A DNA stretch of 42,779 nt from an uncultured Caryophanales bacterium (GTDB taxonomy: Bacteria; Bacillota_I; Bacilli_A; RFN20; CAG-826). The notes below the pieces were generated by a model. The model was not told the DNA's origin. It made no database searches and was given only the letters and a program-made list of their open reading frames with translations. The stretch is taken from contig CALMWE010000257.1 of the NCBI GenBank assembly GCA_937873795.1, forward strand, positions 1-42,779. Direction: 5' to 3'. Position 1 is the first letter of the stretch. Each line of letters starts with the position of its first letter. Below are positions 1 through 6,923 of this stretch, in pieces. Position numbers and translations under genes: made by a program.

Positions 1-22
1 TGATGCTTAAGGAGGAAAACAT

Positions 23-562
23 ATGGAATTAAAAGGCAGTCAAACTGAGAAAAACTTAAAAGAAGCCTTTGCCGGCGAATCGATGGCGCGTAACAAATAT
101 ACGTACTATGCTTCTGCCGCCAAAAAAGAAGGGTATGAGCAAATCTCTGCGCTCTTCCTGGAAACCGCCGAAAACGAAAAAGAACACGCCAAAATGTGGT
201 TCAAAGAGCTCCATGAAGGAAAAGTCCCCGATACCATCGAGAACTTAGCCGATGCCGCTGCGGGCGAATACTACGAATGGACCGACATGTATGCCGGATT
301 CGCCAAGACCGCCCGTGAAGAAGGATTCACTTCGATCGCCATTGCCTTTGAAATGGTGGCAAAAGTCGAAAAAGAACACGAAGAACGTTATCGCAAACTT
401 TTAGCGAACGTGAAATCCGGAAAAGTTTTCATCCGCGAAGACATCGTCGTGTGGAAATGCCGCAACTGTGGTTACATCCATGTCGGCAAATTCGCTCCCG
501 AACTTTGCCCCGTGTGCAAACATCCGAAGGCTTTCTTCGAACTCCGCGAGAAGAATTATTAA
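23..562 (+). CDS. rbr: Rubrerythrin (diiron peroxidase)
   Basis: Reduces hydrogen peroxide to water in the cytoplasm of anaerobes, taking electrons through its own rubredoxin domain. The 179 residues match the family length. The N-terminal four-helix ferritin-like domain carries the diiron ligands: E19, E52 with H55 (ExxH), E82, E85, and E116 with H119. The C-terminal rubredoxin-like domain has the pairs C146/C149 and C162/C165, in CRNCGY and CPVCKH. The start at the ATG is set by an AAGGAGG site at 9-15. An intrinsic terminator follows directly, so it ends its transcript; anything upstream lies outside the window. Nothing is missing among the key residues. Identification is by direct recognition of family motifs. 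Confidence 0.97.
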   Translation: MELKGSQTEKNLKEAFAGESMARNKYTYYASAAKKEGYEQISALFLETAENEKEHAKMWFKELHEGKVPDTIENLADAAAGEYYEWTDMYAGFAKTAREEGFTSIAIAFEMVAKVEKEHEERYRKLLANVKSGKVFIREDIVVWKCRNCGYIHVGKFAPELCPVCKHPKAFFELREKNY

Positions 563-576
563 ACCCAAAAAGAAAG

Positions 577-602
577 TCCCTCACTATGTGAGGGATTTTT
601 TT
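577..602 (+). terminator. Terminator of rubrerythrin
   Basis: Eight-base-pair stem TCCCTCAC/GTGAGGGA with a three-base loop, followed by seven T, starting 15 bases after the rubrerythrin stop codon. Confidence 0.92.
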
Positions 603-625
603 ATGGAATCGCATGCTTTTTCATC

Positions 626-654
626 TTGCTTTTTTCCTTTATTTCCACGATAAT
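626..654 (+). promoter_or_regulatory. Promoter of the tRNA pair
   Basis: TTGCTT (626-631), a 17-base spacer and GATAAT (649-654), placed 17 bases before tRNA-Asp and just after the rubrerythrin terminator. Confidence 0.65.
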
Positions 655-671
655 AAATAAGCGTATCGAAT

Positions 672-747
672 GGATCAGTGGTGTAGCGGTTAACATGCCT
701 CCCTGTCACGGAGGAGACCGCGGGTTCGATTCCCGTCTGATCCGCCA
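672..747 (+). tRNA. tRNA-Asp (GTC), CCA encoded
   Basis: Full cloverleaf: acceptor GGATCAG pairs with CTGATCC, anticodon stem CCTCC/GGAGG around the loop CTGTCAC gives anticodon GTC (705-707), and the T arm reads GCGGGTTCGATTCCCGT. Discriminator G744 is followed by a genomic CCA at 745-747. It is five bases upstream of tRNA-Phe and probably co-transcribed with it. Confidence 0.96.
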
Positions 748-752
748 TACGT

Positions 753-829
<77 letters not shown>

Positions 830-838
830 CGTACCAAT

Positions 839-867
839 AAATGGGATAGCAATGTCCCATTTTTTTG
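839..867 (+). terminator. Terminator of the tRNA pair
   Basis: AATGGGA (840-846) pairs with TCCCATT (855-861), followed by a T run, 11 bases after the tRNA-Phe CCA. Confidence 0.9.
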
Positions 868-988
868 TTCTTATGATTGAAAAATAAAACCCAAAAACAA
901 CTTTTAATTTTCAAAAAACACCAAAAAGTGAAAAATAAAATAGAATAATTTTCAATTCTGCGTTATAGTTACATCAGAGGATTCCATC

Positions 989-2110
989 ATGAACCAATCA
1001 GGAAGTTATCGAAAAAATCTATCCGGTGACCTTTCTTTTCAATCGTTTATCCCGACCCCTCTACAAGAAATACACATCGAGAGTTCGCGTGAAATTCAAG
1101 GCCTTCTTTCGCAGGCCTATCTTCTTTTGGGACAATTGAATGGCGTTTCAAGGAGTATTGCTGATTTTGATTCCTTATTAGGGGCGTATATCCGCAAAGA
1201 AGCGTTGCTCAGCAGCCAAATTGAAGGAACCCAAGCAACGATCGAAGATATCTTTGAAATCGAAAAACCGGAAAATAACGATACCGATATTGGAGACGTG
1301 TATAACTATATCCACGCCATGAAATCGGCATTAGAACTCTCCTCCCGTTTGCCTTTATGCAATCGTTTATTGCGGCGCGTTCACGAAGAGTTACTTCAAG
1401 GGACTCGTGGGGAAGATAAGAATCCGGGTGAGTTTCGGAAAAGCCAAAACTGGCTTGGGCGCAAAGGATCCACGCTTGCCAACGCTCGTTTTATTCCTCC
1501 ATCGCCTCAAGATATGGAGGATGCTCTCACGGCTCTTGAAAAATATATTCAGGAAGATGCACGAGAGGATTCCCTCATCCAAGCCGCTTTGGTTCACTAC
1601 CAATTTGAGACCATTCACCCCTTTTTGGATGGTAATGGACGCATCGGGCGTATGCTGATTGTTCTTTTTTTGATGGAAAAGAAAATTTTGGATTTTCCCG
1701 GTTTTTACATGTCTTATTATCTCAAGAGCAATCAAACCGAGTATTACGACCGTCTTAATGAGGTCCGTTTGAAAAATCATTACGAGGAGTGGTGCCAGTT
1801 TTTCCTCAAAGGAATCATTGAAACGTGCCAAAATATGATCCACTCCATTCGTTTACTTGTTGCCCTCCGTGAAAAAAACCGCCACCTCGTTCTTTCAAAG
1901 GACCTTTGGCTTTTGGATTATTTGGAAAGAGTACCTTTGATGACCGCGTCAAAAACCAGCAAAGCATTCCCATCAAAAAGCTATGCTTCAGTCAACCGAA
2001 CGATTCAACGATTCGTTGAAATCGGAATTTTGCGTGTGGGTTCACAAAGCAAAAAGACACGATCCTACGTTTACGAAGAATATCTTTCGATATTGAAGAA
2101 GGATATTTAA
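989..2110 (+). CDS. Fic/DOC-family protein with N-terminal inhibitory motif
   Basis: Fic enzymes usually transfer AMP from ATP to hydroxyl groups of target proteins. The 373 residues show a Fic_N region, the catalytic motif HPFLDGNGRIGR (210-221) with catalytic H210 and the phosphate-binding GNGR, and an upstream S75-SQI-E79-G80. That fits the (S/T)xxxE(G/N) inhibitory motif of class II Fic proteins, so the enzyme should autoinhibit in cis. The C-terminal 60 residues look like a winged-helix DNA-binding end, common in this subfamily. The start is supported by AGAGGAT upstream. The gene sits alone between tRNA-Phe and a broken copy of its 3' half, behind an AT-rich leader with a TATAGT box at 964-969, and has no antitoxin partner. 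Transfer into this site is likely; the target is unknown. Confidence 0.93.
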   Translation: MNQSGSYRKNLSGDLSFQSFIPTPLQEIHIESSREIQGLLSQAYLLLGQLNGVSRSIADFDSLLGAYIRKEALLSSQIEGTQATIEDIFEIEKPENNDTDIGDVYNYIHAMKSALELSSRLPLCNRLLRRVHEELLQGTRGEDKNPGEFRKSQNWLGRKGSTLANARFIPPSPQDMEDALTALEKYIQEDAREDSLIQAALVHYQFETIHPFLDGNGRIGRMLIVLFLMEKKILDFPGFYMSYYLKSNQTEYYDRLNEVRLKNHYEEWCQFFLKGIIETCQNMIHSIRLLVALREKNRHLVLSKDLWLLDYLERVPLMTASKTSKAFPSKSYASVNRTIQRFVEIGILRVGSQSKKTRSYVYEEYLSILKKDI

Positions 2111-2149
2111 TCTGAGGCACCTTTTCTCGGCAAACGAATGAGGGATTGA

Positions 2150-2202
2150 CAACGGACTGAAAATCTGTGTGTCGCCTTTTCAATCCCGGTTTGGGCCACC
2201 AT
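2150..2202 (+). pseudogene. tRNA-Phe 3' fragment (right repeat copy)
   Basis: Carries the tRNA-Phe anticodon arm, variable loop, T arm and CCA but no D arm or 5' acceptor strand, so it cannot fold as a tRNA. Four substitutions separate it from the intact gene. The GG-to-TT change and the C-to-T change in the T arm break its stem, showing decay. A terminator similar to that of the intact tRNA follows at 2214, so the duplicated unit probably included the downstream terminator. It forms the right border of the Fic islet. Confidence 0.88.
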
Positions 2203-2213
2203 TCTTCCAACAA

Positions 2214-2238
2214 AACGGGACCTCGTGTCTCGTTTTTT
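2214..2238 (+). terminator. Terminator after the tRNA-Phe fragment and Fic gene
   Basis: AACGGGAC (2214-2221) pairs with GTCTCGTT (2227-2234) with one G-U pair, followed by a run of T. It resembles the terminator at 839-867 in position and surrounding sequence. Confidence 0.8.
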
Positions 2239-2264
2239 CTTTAATTTCGTAAGAAAAATGTCAT

Positions 2265-2293
2265 TTGAATGTGCGATTCCATGCTGATAAAAT
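2265..2293 (+). promoter_or_regulatory. Promoter of the zinc-ribbon membrane protein gene
   Basis: TTGAAT (2265-2270), a 17-base spacer and TAAAAT (2288-2293), 24 bases before the start codon. Confidence 0.7.
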
Positions 2294-2317
2294 GAAGATA
2301 CTGTAAAGGAGAAAAAT

Positions 2318-2968
2318 ATGAATTGCCCAGTATGCCAACAAGTTGTTGATGAAAACAGCCGTTTTTGCACGCATTGCGGTCACCCTATGCAAGCCCCTAT
2401 TCCTCCTGTTCCGACGGCCCCCACGCAAGTGACGCCGATGAAATTCCACTCTTCCTACATCTTCGTCGTTTCGCTTATCTTCATGATTTTATTGGCCTTT
2501 GCTTTATTTGGCGATATGTCCTCGGTCACCGATTTACGAGAACTTTTGGTGACGTATGGCGCTTCGTTGACGCCGAATGAGGAGGCTCAGATCACTTGGC
2601 TTAGTACCCTTGTTTCCATCGAAGGTGTGTTTAACGCCATTCTCATGGGAGTATCCTTAACGTTGATGATTTTTGCTTCGAGCATCAAGAAAAAAGCGGC
2701 GGAACGGTTCCCCAAAGAGGATTTAATCAAAAAGGCCAAAATGCAACGCCTTTTTGCCATCATTCTTTTAGCGGGTTTCGTCGTCTACTTTGGCTTCGAA
2801 CTTTATGCTTCGCGAGCGATTAACATTGTTTACCAAAATTTAGGCATCGCGGCCCAAGATTTCACGTCCGTTTTCTTTAGTACCGCCGTCCGTATCGGTC
2901 TCTCGATTCCGATGGTCATCAAATCTGTTTCCCGTCTTCATCGTGTCGAAACTTCCTATGCGTATTAA
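2318..2968 (+). CDS. Zinc-ribbon membrane protein, unknown function
   Basis: A 216-residue protein with an N-terminal zinc ribbon (C3, C6, C17, C20, in CPVC and CTHCGH), a proline-rich linker, and about four hydrophobic segments near residues 47-65, 100-120, 143-162 and 185-205. The ribbon should be cytoplasmic and the rest in the membrane. The start follows AAAGGAG at good spacing. It has its own promoter and terminator, so it is probably monocistronic. The same cysteine spacing opens two other proteins in this window (15402 and 31826). I do not recognise a specific function. Confidence 0.85.
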   Translation: MNCPVCQQVVDENSRFCTHCGHPMQAPIPPVPTAPTQVTPMKFHSSYIFVVSLIFMILLAFALFGDMSSVTDLRELLVTYGASLTPNEEAQITWLSTLVSIEGVFNAILMGVSLTLMIFASSIKKKAAERFPKEDLIKKAKMQRLFAIILLAGFVVYFGFELYASRAINIVYQNLGIAAQDFTSVFFSTAVRIGLSIPMVIKSVSRLHRVETSYAY

Positions 2969-3011
2969 TTAAGAAACGCGACTTTCGCATCCAACATTTT
3001 GACGAATCCTT

Positions 3012-3036
3012 AGGGACAGCAATGTCCCTTTTCTTT
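3012..3036 (+). terminator. Terminator after the zinc-ribbon gene
   Basis: AGGGAC (3012-3017) pairs with GTCCCT (3024-3029) around AGCAAT, followed by a T-rich tract. Confidence 0.85.
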
Positions 3037-3090
3037 TCTTTCGTCAAAATCTTTTGGTGTTTCTAAGCGGTGGGGAAACCGAATGGGTTA

Positions 3091-3118
3091 AAATAGCTCA
3101 AAAATGGGGCTATTTTTG
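3091..3118 (+). terminator. Second terminator-like hairpin in a non-coding stretch
   Basis: AAAATAGC (3091-3098) pairs with GCTATTTT (3110-3117) around an 11-base loop. It lies in the 302-base stretch 2969-3270, which otherwise holds the terminator at 3012 and a very AT-rich tract with a TAGAAT box at 3221-3226 ahead of the next gene. No protein or RNA gene was seen there. Confidence 0.45.
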
Positions 3119-3270
3119 AAAAAACTTTTCAAATTTGGCACTTTTTGACTCTTTTTTCGTTTTTTTTATACTTTTTTCTTACTTTTTGATGAAATTACTT
3201 TTAATTATAAAAAATTAGCATAGAATAGAGAAAATATTGAACCCAAAACCAAAGGAAAGAGGGGATCACC

Positions 3271-3618
3271 ATGAAAAAATTATTACTCATGTTTCTTCCG
3301 GATGTCGCCTGTGCCATACTCTCCATTGTGATTGCCTCGTTTGTTCTTTCGCAATGGCCGTTTGTTTTCTATATCGTGTTATTGGCCGATGTCGGGCTTT
3401 TCGCCTTTGATTTCTATGTCTTCATGAAAGCCTCGCGTCGCCCGGTGAATGCGTATCTGATCGGCTTTCTGGCTGCCTTTGCGTTCTCGTTGGCGTTATT
3501 CCTCATGGAAGTCTCCCGCAATTGGCAATGGGATTTCCTGATTGCGTTCGCTAGCGCCTATGCCTGTTCTTTAATATTCAAAATCGATCGTTCCATTTTC
3601 GCCAAGAAAGCAGTTTAA
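3271..3618 (+). CDS. Small four-helix membrane protein, unknown
   Basis: A 115-residue, very hydrophobic protein with about four membrane segments (roughly 5-25, 28-50, 60-80 and 87-105) and short charged loops (KASRRP; RSIFAKK at the end). The start is supported by AGAGGGG ahead of the ATG. A TAGAAT box lies 45 bases upstream and a strong terminator follows, so it is probably a single-gene transcript. No family is recognised; small integral membrane proteins of this type are often accessory or stress proteins, but nothing here says which. Confidence 0.8.
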   Translation: MKKLLLMFLPDVACAILSIVIASFVLSQWPFVFYIVLLADVGLFAFDFYVFMKASRRPVNAYLIGFLAAFAFSLALFLMEVSRNWQWDFLIAFASAYACSLIFKIDRSIFAKKAV

Positions 3619-3632
3619 ATAAGTAATCTCCC

Positions 3633-3659
3633 GCCTCGGTATAATACCGAGGCTTTTTT
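3633..3659 (+). terminator. Terminator of the small membrane protein gene
   Basis: GCCTCGGT pairs with ACCGAGGC (3633-3653, loop ATAAT), followed by six T. Confidence 0.93.
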
Positions 3660-3680
3660 CTTATCAATTGACACGTGGTT

Positions 3681-3709
3681 TTTCCTAAGCCGTGCTTTTT
3701 TGTTATAAT
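3681..3709 (+). promoter_or_regulatory. Extended -10 promoter of the E1-like gene
   Basis: TATAAT (3704-3709) is preceded by TGT, an extended -10. The -35 position (TTTCCT, 3681-3686, 17-base spacer) is weak. A TTGACA at 3668 is too far away to pair with it. Confidence 0.6.
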
Positions 3710-3746
3710 TTCATTAGTAGATTTTCGTAATGGGTGGTGAAGCTTT

Positions 3747-4436
3747 ATGGCATTCCCCTTAGATAATCGTTTCGAAAAAAATACCGGCATCATGACGATG
3801 GCGGAAATGGAAAAAATCGCCCAAACGCGGGTCCTATTGGTTGGCCTTGGAGGTTTAGGCGGATTTGTGGCGTCTTCTTTAGCCCGCTTAGGGGTCAAGT
3901 CACTGGTCCTCGTCGACTATGACCGCTTTTCCCCTTCAAACCTCAACCGTCAGCTTTATGCGTCCGTGGATACGCTTGGGAAATCCAAAGTCGATGTTTT
4001 AGTCGGCGAACTCAAAAAAATCAATCCCGACATCGAGATAACCGCCTTTTTGGATTCCGTCTATAACCTGGACGCTTCCGTTTATGAAAAAGTCGGACTG
4101 ATCATCGATGCCGTCGATGAAATCAAAACCAAACTTTTCTTGGAAACCATCAGCGAAAAGCATCATAAGCCCTTACTTCACGGGGCTGTCGGGGGCTGGT
4201 ACGGTCAAGTCGGTATTTCCCTTCCCGGATCCTCGTTACTGCATGATTTCTACGGCAGCGTTTCCGAAGGCTTGGAGAAAACGATGGGGGCACCCACGTT
4301 CATTCCTCCGATTGTCGCCAACCTGATGGTGGCCGAGATGATCAAATTCGTGAACCGCCGACCCGGTGTCCTGACCAACAAAATCATGATGGTGGATACG
4401 CTCAATAACGTCGAAAAAATCGTCTTTACGAAATAA
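3747..4436 (+). CDS. E1-like ubiquitin-activating family protein (ThiF/MoeB/HesA), cysteine-free
   Basis: Family members adenylate the C-terminal glycine of a ubiquitin-like sulfur carrier. The Rossmann nucleotide site GLGGLG is at 33-38, with D57/D59 and the NLNRQ motif at 65-69 that contact ATP, K81, and D124 at the magnesium position (the usual following N is E here). At 229 residues it is slightly shorter than MoeB and ThiF. It contains no cysteine at all: it lacks both the paired CxxC zinc site of MoeB and any thioester or persulfide cysteine, so it can at most adenylate, as HesA-like members do. Ten bases downstream is a MoaD/ThiS-like gene ending in GGG, its obvious substrate. The pathway is not clear because no molybdopterin or thiamine genes are near. 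Confidence 0.9.
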   Translation: MAFPLDNRFEKNTGIMTMAEMEKIAQTRVLLVGLGGLGGFVASSLARLGVKSLVLVDYDRFSPSNLNRQLYASVDTLGKSKVDVLVGELKKINPDIEITAFLDSVYNLDASVYEKVGLIIDAVDEIKTKLFLETISEKHHKPLLHGAVGGWYGQVGISLPGSSLLHDFYGSVSEGLEKTMGAPTFIPPIVANLMVAEMIKFVNRRPGVLTNKIMMVDTLNNVEKIVFTK

Positions 4437-4446
4437 AAGGAATCTT

Positions 4447-4695
4447 ATGGTCAAAATCACATTTCTCAATTTGCTTCGAAGTAAATACGGCATTGAAACC
4501 CTCCTCGTCGAACCCGGAAAGATGGAGGTCATTTTCAAGACCCTGTTATCGAAGCATCCGGAAATCGAACCCAAAGATTTCCAAGACAGCGTGATGTTCG
4601 TCAACCAAAAACGGATTCCTCATGCCACCCGTTTTGATATCACTCTCCAAGACGGCGATGACGTTGTCTTTACCCATTTTTTGGGTGGCGGATGA
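4447..4695 (+). CDS. MoaD/ThiS-like ubiquitin-fold sulfur carrier
   Basis: An 82-residue protein of beta-grasp size, ending in the sequence DGDDVVFTHFLGGG. The terminal glycine pair (here three) is the hallmark of MoaD, ThiS and related carriers whose C-terminus is adenylated and thiocarboxylated. It lies 10 bases after the E1-like gene with its own AAAGGA site, so the two are co-expressed. Length and sequence fit MoaD better than ThiS. In the cell it would donate sulfur to a cofactor (molybdenum or tungsten pterin, thiamine, or another acceptor). The window has no MoaA, MoaC, MoaE or ThiG, so the acceptor is unknown. Confidence 0.88.
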   Translation: MVKITFLNLLRSKYGIETLLVEPGKMEVIFKTLLSKHPEIEPKDFQDSVMFVNQKRIPHATRFDITLQDGDDVVFTHFLGGG

Positions 4696-4724
4696 ACCCA
4701 CGAATCAATTAAAAGGAGTTTTAT

Positions 4725-5432
4725 ATGAATAAAATTGCCGTTGTGACGGGAGGCGCCAAAGGCATCGGCCGCGCCATCGTCAAAGCATTCGAACGCAATG
4801 GTGACCGCGTCGCCATCATCGACCTTCTCGATAATCCTTATTTCATCGGGGATATCGCTGATGAGAAAACGCTCATCAAATTTGCGGAAAAAGTCATCAA
4901 AGATTTTGGCCAAATCGATTATTTGGTCAACAATGCTTGCCTTTCCAAAGGCGGTATCGAGACGTGTTCCTATGAGGATTTCAATTATGTGCTCCGCGTA
5001 GGAGCCACGGCCCCTTTTTTCTTGGCCAAACTTTTTAAAGACCATTTTGCTCCGGGAGCCTCGATTATCAACATTTCTTCGACGCGCGAACGCATGAGCC
5101 AAGCCAATACCGAGAGTTACAGCGCTGCCAAAGGCGCCATCGGCGCATTGACCCGCGCTCTTTCGATTTCACTTGCCGGAAAAGTCCGAGTTAATGCCAT
5201 CGCACCCGGTTGGATCGACACGTTTCCGTATGAATTTTCCGAAGCCGATTACCTCCAACATCCGACCCACACCGTGGGAAGACCTGAGGACATTGCCGAA
5301 CTTGTTCTATTCCTTGTCAGCGACAAAGCCAAGTTTCTCGACGGGGAAACCATCGCGGTCGACGGTGGGATGACCAAGCAGATGATTTACCATGGCGATT
5401 TCGGTTGGAGTTTTGATCCCAAAAAGAAATAA
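4725..5432 (+). CDS. Short-chain dehydrogenase/reductase (classical SDR)
   Basis: A 235-residue NAD(P)-dependent oxidoreductase. The cofactor motif TGGAKGIG is at 8-15, an acidic D33 ends beta strand 2 and favours NAD(H), NNA is at 69-71, and the catalytic residues are S119, Y132 and K136 (YSAAK), followed by the N-A-I-A-P-G segment. The C-terminal dimer segment (LDGETIAVDGG) is typical of SDRs annotated as 3-oxoacyl-ACP or sugar dehydrogenases. Some members are a little longer. The gene follows the sulfur-carrier gene after 29 bases with AAAGGAG and probably belongs to the same operon. The substrate cannot be read from sequence. Confidence 0.93.
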   Translation: MNKIAVVTGGAKGIGRAIVKAFERNGDRVAIIDLLDNPYFIGDIADEKTLIKFAEKVIKDFGQIDYLVNNACLSKGGIETCSYEDFNYVLRVGATAPFFLAKLFKDHFAPGASIINISSTRERMSQANTESYSAAKGAIGALTRALSISLAGKVRVNAIAPGWIDTFPYEFSEADYLQHPTHTVGRPEDIAELVLFLVSDKAKFLDGETIAVDGGMTKQMIYHGDFGWSFDPKKK

Positions 5433-5487
5433 AAAAGTAACGAAGAGCATCGAGCCTTTTTCCTTTAAAAAAACCCATTTTTTCTTA

Positions 5488-5515
5488 TTGCATTTTTTAG
5501 TGGGGGTTGTATTGT
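5488..5515 (+). promoter_or_regulatory. Candidate promoter of the DUF975 gene
   Basis: TTGCAT (5488-5493), a 16-base spacer and TATTGT (5510-5515), 26 bases before the chosen start codon. The preceding 55 bases are AT-rich with no clear terminator. Confidence 0.5.
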
Positions 5516-5541
5516 AAAAATTGTTTAGGAGGTCACTAACA

Positions 5542-6162
5542 ATGAACCGTAAAGAGTTGAAGTCTAAAGCCCTTGAACATTTGAAGGGGCACTGGGGTTA
5601 CGCGATCTTATCCGTTTTCCTTTGTATGATTATTATCGATGGCGTCGGAGCGGCAACCGCCGGAATCGTGGCGCTGCTTTTTACTGCGCCGATGTTGATC
5701 GGACTTTACAGCATCTTTCTTGATGGATCCCGCAAAGGCGAATATGACATCGCCACCTTATTTGTGGGTTTCAAAGAAAACTTGGTCGAAAAAATCATTC
5801 TCAGCCTTTATAAGGCCTTGATGGTCTTCCTTTGGTCACTCCTTTTCATCATCCCGGGCATCATCAAATCCTATGCCTACTCCGCGGCCGAATACATTGC
5901 CGCCGAACACCCGGACTATTCCTTTAAGAAATGCCTCACCGAATCCGAACGTTTGATGAAGGGTCACAAATGGGAATTGTTCGTTCTCCAATTGAGCTTC
6001 CTCGGCTGGATGATTTTGGGTATGTTCACCTTCGGTATCCTTTATTTCTGGTTGGCTCCGTACATGATCGCGACGCAAACCGAATTCTTCATCGTTTTGA
6101 TGGGCCAAGACAGCGAACTTTCGAAAAAAGGCACTGTCGTGACCGCCGAAATCGTCAAATAG
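5542..6162 (+). CDS. DUF975 family membrane protein
   Basis: The 206-residue protein begins MNRKELKSKALEHLKGH, the typical DUF975 opening. I take the ATG at 5542 because a GGAGG lies eight bases before it; the in-frame TTG at 5521 has no site. Four or five hydrophobic segments surround the conserved central stretch with PGIIKSYAYS (about 107-116) and a later membrane pair near 150-190. Members are common in Bacillota and Mollicutes-like genomes; their role is unknown. It is flanked by its own promoter and terminator. Confidence 0.9.
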   Translation: MNRKELKSKALEHLKGHWGYAILSVFLCMIIIDGVGAATAGIVALLFTAPMLIGLYSIFLDGSRKGEYDIATLFVGFKENLVEKIILSLYKALMVFLWSLLFIIPGIIKSYAYSAAEYIAAEHPDYSFKKCLTESERLMKGHKWELFVLQLSFLGWMILGMFTFGILYFWLAPYMIATQTEFFIVLMGQDSELSKKGTVVTAEIVK

Positions 6163-6183
6163 CCTGTTTCTTACGTACTTACC

Positions 6184-6211
6184 AAAACCACCTCGAAAAA
6201 GGTGGTTTTTT
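6184..6211 (+). terminator. Terminator of DUF975
   Basis: AAAACCACC (6184-6192) pairs with GGTGGTTTT (6201-6209) around TCGAAAAA, followed by more T. Confidence 0.92.
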
Positions 6212-6219
6212 GCTTTTTT

Positions 6220-6248
6220 CTTACAAAAACATGAAAAAATGGTATAAT
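6220..6248 (+). promoter_or_regulatory. Promoter of the CarD-like gene
   Basis: A perfect TATAAT (6243-6248) with CTTACA (6220-6225) 17 bases upstream. Transcription would start near 6255, giving a leader of about 70 bases. Confidence 0.65.
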
Positions 6249-6276
6249 TAATTCGTTCAACCGATGTGATGAACAA

Positions 6277-6308
6277 AACGGTAAGTCGATGTTGGGCTTA
6301 CGTTTTTT
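6277..6308 (+). promoter_or_regulatory. Terminator-like leader hairpin before the CarD-like gene
   Basis: AACG-G-TAAG (6277-6285) pairs with CTTACGTT (6297-6304), eight pairs with one bulged G and an 11-base loop, and runs into six T (6303-6308). It lies between the promoter and the ribosome site, so it could act as an attenuator. No ligand-binding fold is recognised. Confidence 0.5.
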
Positions 6309-6326
6309 AATGAAAGGGGGAAGCAA

Positions 6327-6797
6327 ATGTTACCGATTGGCCATACAGTTTTCCATCGCGTACATGGTGTTTGTCAGATTACGGCAACGACCATCATGGA
6401 AAGCAAACCTTACTACAAATTATCCCCCATCAGCAATTTGAAACTCACGTTATTCGTTCCTGTGGAGACCCCGTTGATCCGCGAGCTGATTACCAAAGCT
6501 CAAGCCAATGATCTGGTTATTTTCATGAATGGTGTGGATGATGTCATTTTGTCCGATGCCCGTGTCACCAAAGATGCTTATGGGAAAAAACTCAACTCCG
6601 GGAATCCCGCCGATTTAGCGTTTTTAACCAAAAAGTATTTGGTGTCGCAAAAGACGATCGCCGAAAACGGCCGCGTCAATGCCAGTGCGATTAAAATCTT
6701 GGACACCGCGAGTCAAATGTTCTTGTCCGAATGCGCCACCGTTTTTAATCAGACGCCACAGGATTGTTTGAGTTATCTCAAAGCGAATGTGAACTAA
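6327..6797 (+). CDS. CarD/CdnL-family transcription regulator
   Basis: CarD/CdnL proteins bind the beta lobe of RNA polymerase through a Tudor-like RID domain and stabilise open complexes. The 156 residues start with the typical IGHTVFHRVHGVCQI strand pair, then YYKLSP and a VPVET segment (about residues 44-48) that aligns with the family VPV. A helical C-terminal half follows. The length fits CdnL. The start follows AAAGGGGG. It is transcribed alone between a promoter with a hairpin leader and a terminator. The leader suggests control of transcript elongation. The C-terminal half is poorly conserved, so function beyond RNAP binding is inferred. Confidence 0.85.
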   Translation: MLPIGHTVFHRVHGVCQITATTIMESKPYYKLSPISNLKLTLFVPVETPLIRELITKAQANDLVIFMNGVDDVILSDARVTKDAYGKKLNSGNPADLAFLTKKYLVSQKTIAENGRVNASAIKILDTASQMFLSECATVFNQTPQDCLSYLKANVN

Positions 6798-6798
6798 G

Positions 6799-6817
6799 CG
6801 CCCAAGGGCGTTTTTTT
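6799..6817 (+). terminator. Terminator of the CarD-like gene
   Basis: CGCC/GGCG stem with a CAAG loop (6799-6810) and seven T, immediately after the stop codon. Confidence 0.85.
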
Positions 6818-6854
6818 CTTTCTAAAGATAAATGTAGGTAATGCTACACGTTTG

Positions 6855-6863
6855 TGATATGAT
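6855..6863 (+). promoter_or_regulatory. Extended -10 promoter of the DEAD-box helicase
   Basis: TGA followed by TATGAT (6858-6863), an extended -10 box. Transcription would start near 6870, which excludes the in-frame GTG at 6870 as translation start and favours the ATG at 6924. Confidence 0.6.
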
Positions 6864-6923
6864 TACCGAGTGCGTTTCAACCCAACTTCGATACGAAGCC
6901 TAGGTAAAGCGGCAGGAGTACAA

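Noticed and set aside
3668-3673. TTGACA upstream of the E1-like gene as its -35 box
   Set aside because: The distance to TATAAT is 30 bases, too long for a normal spacer.
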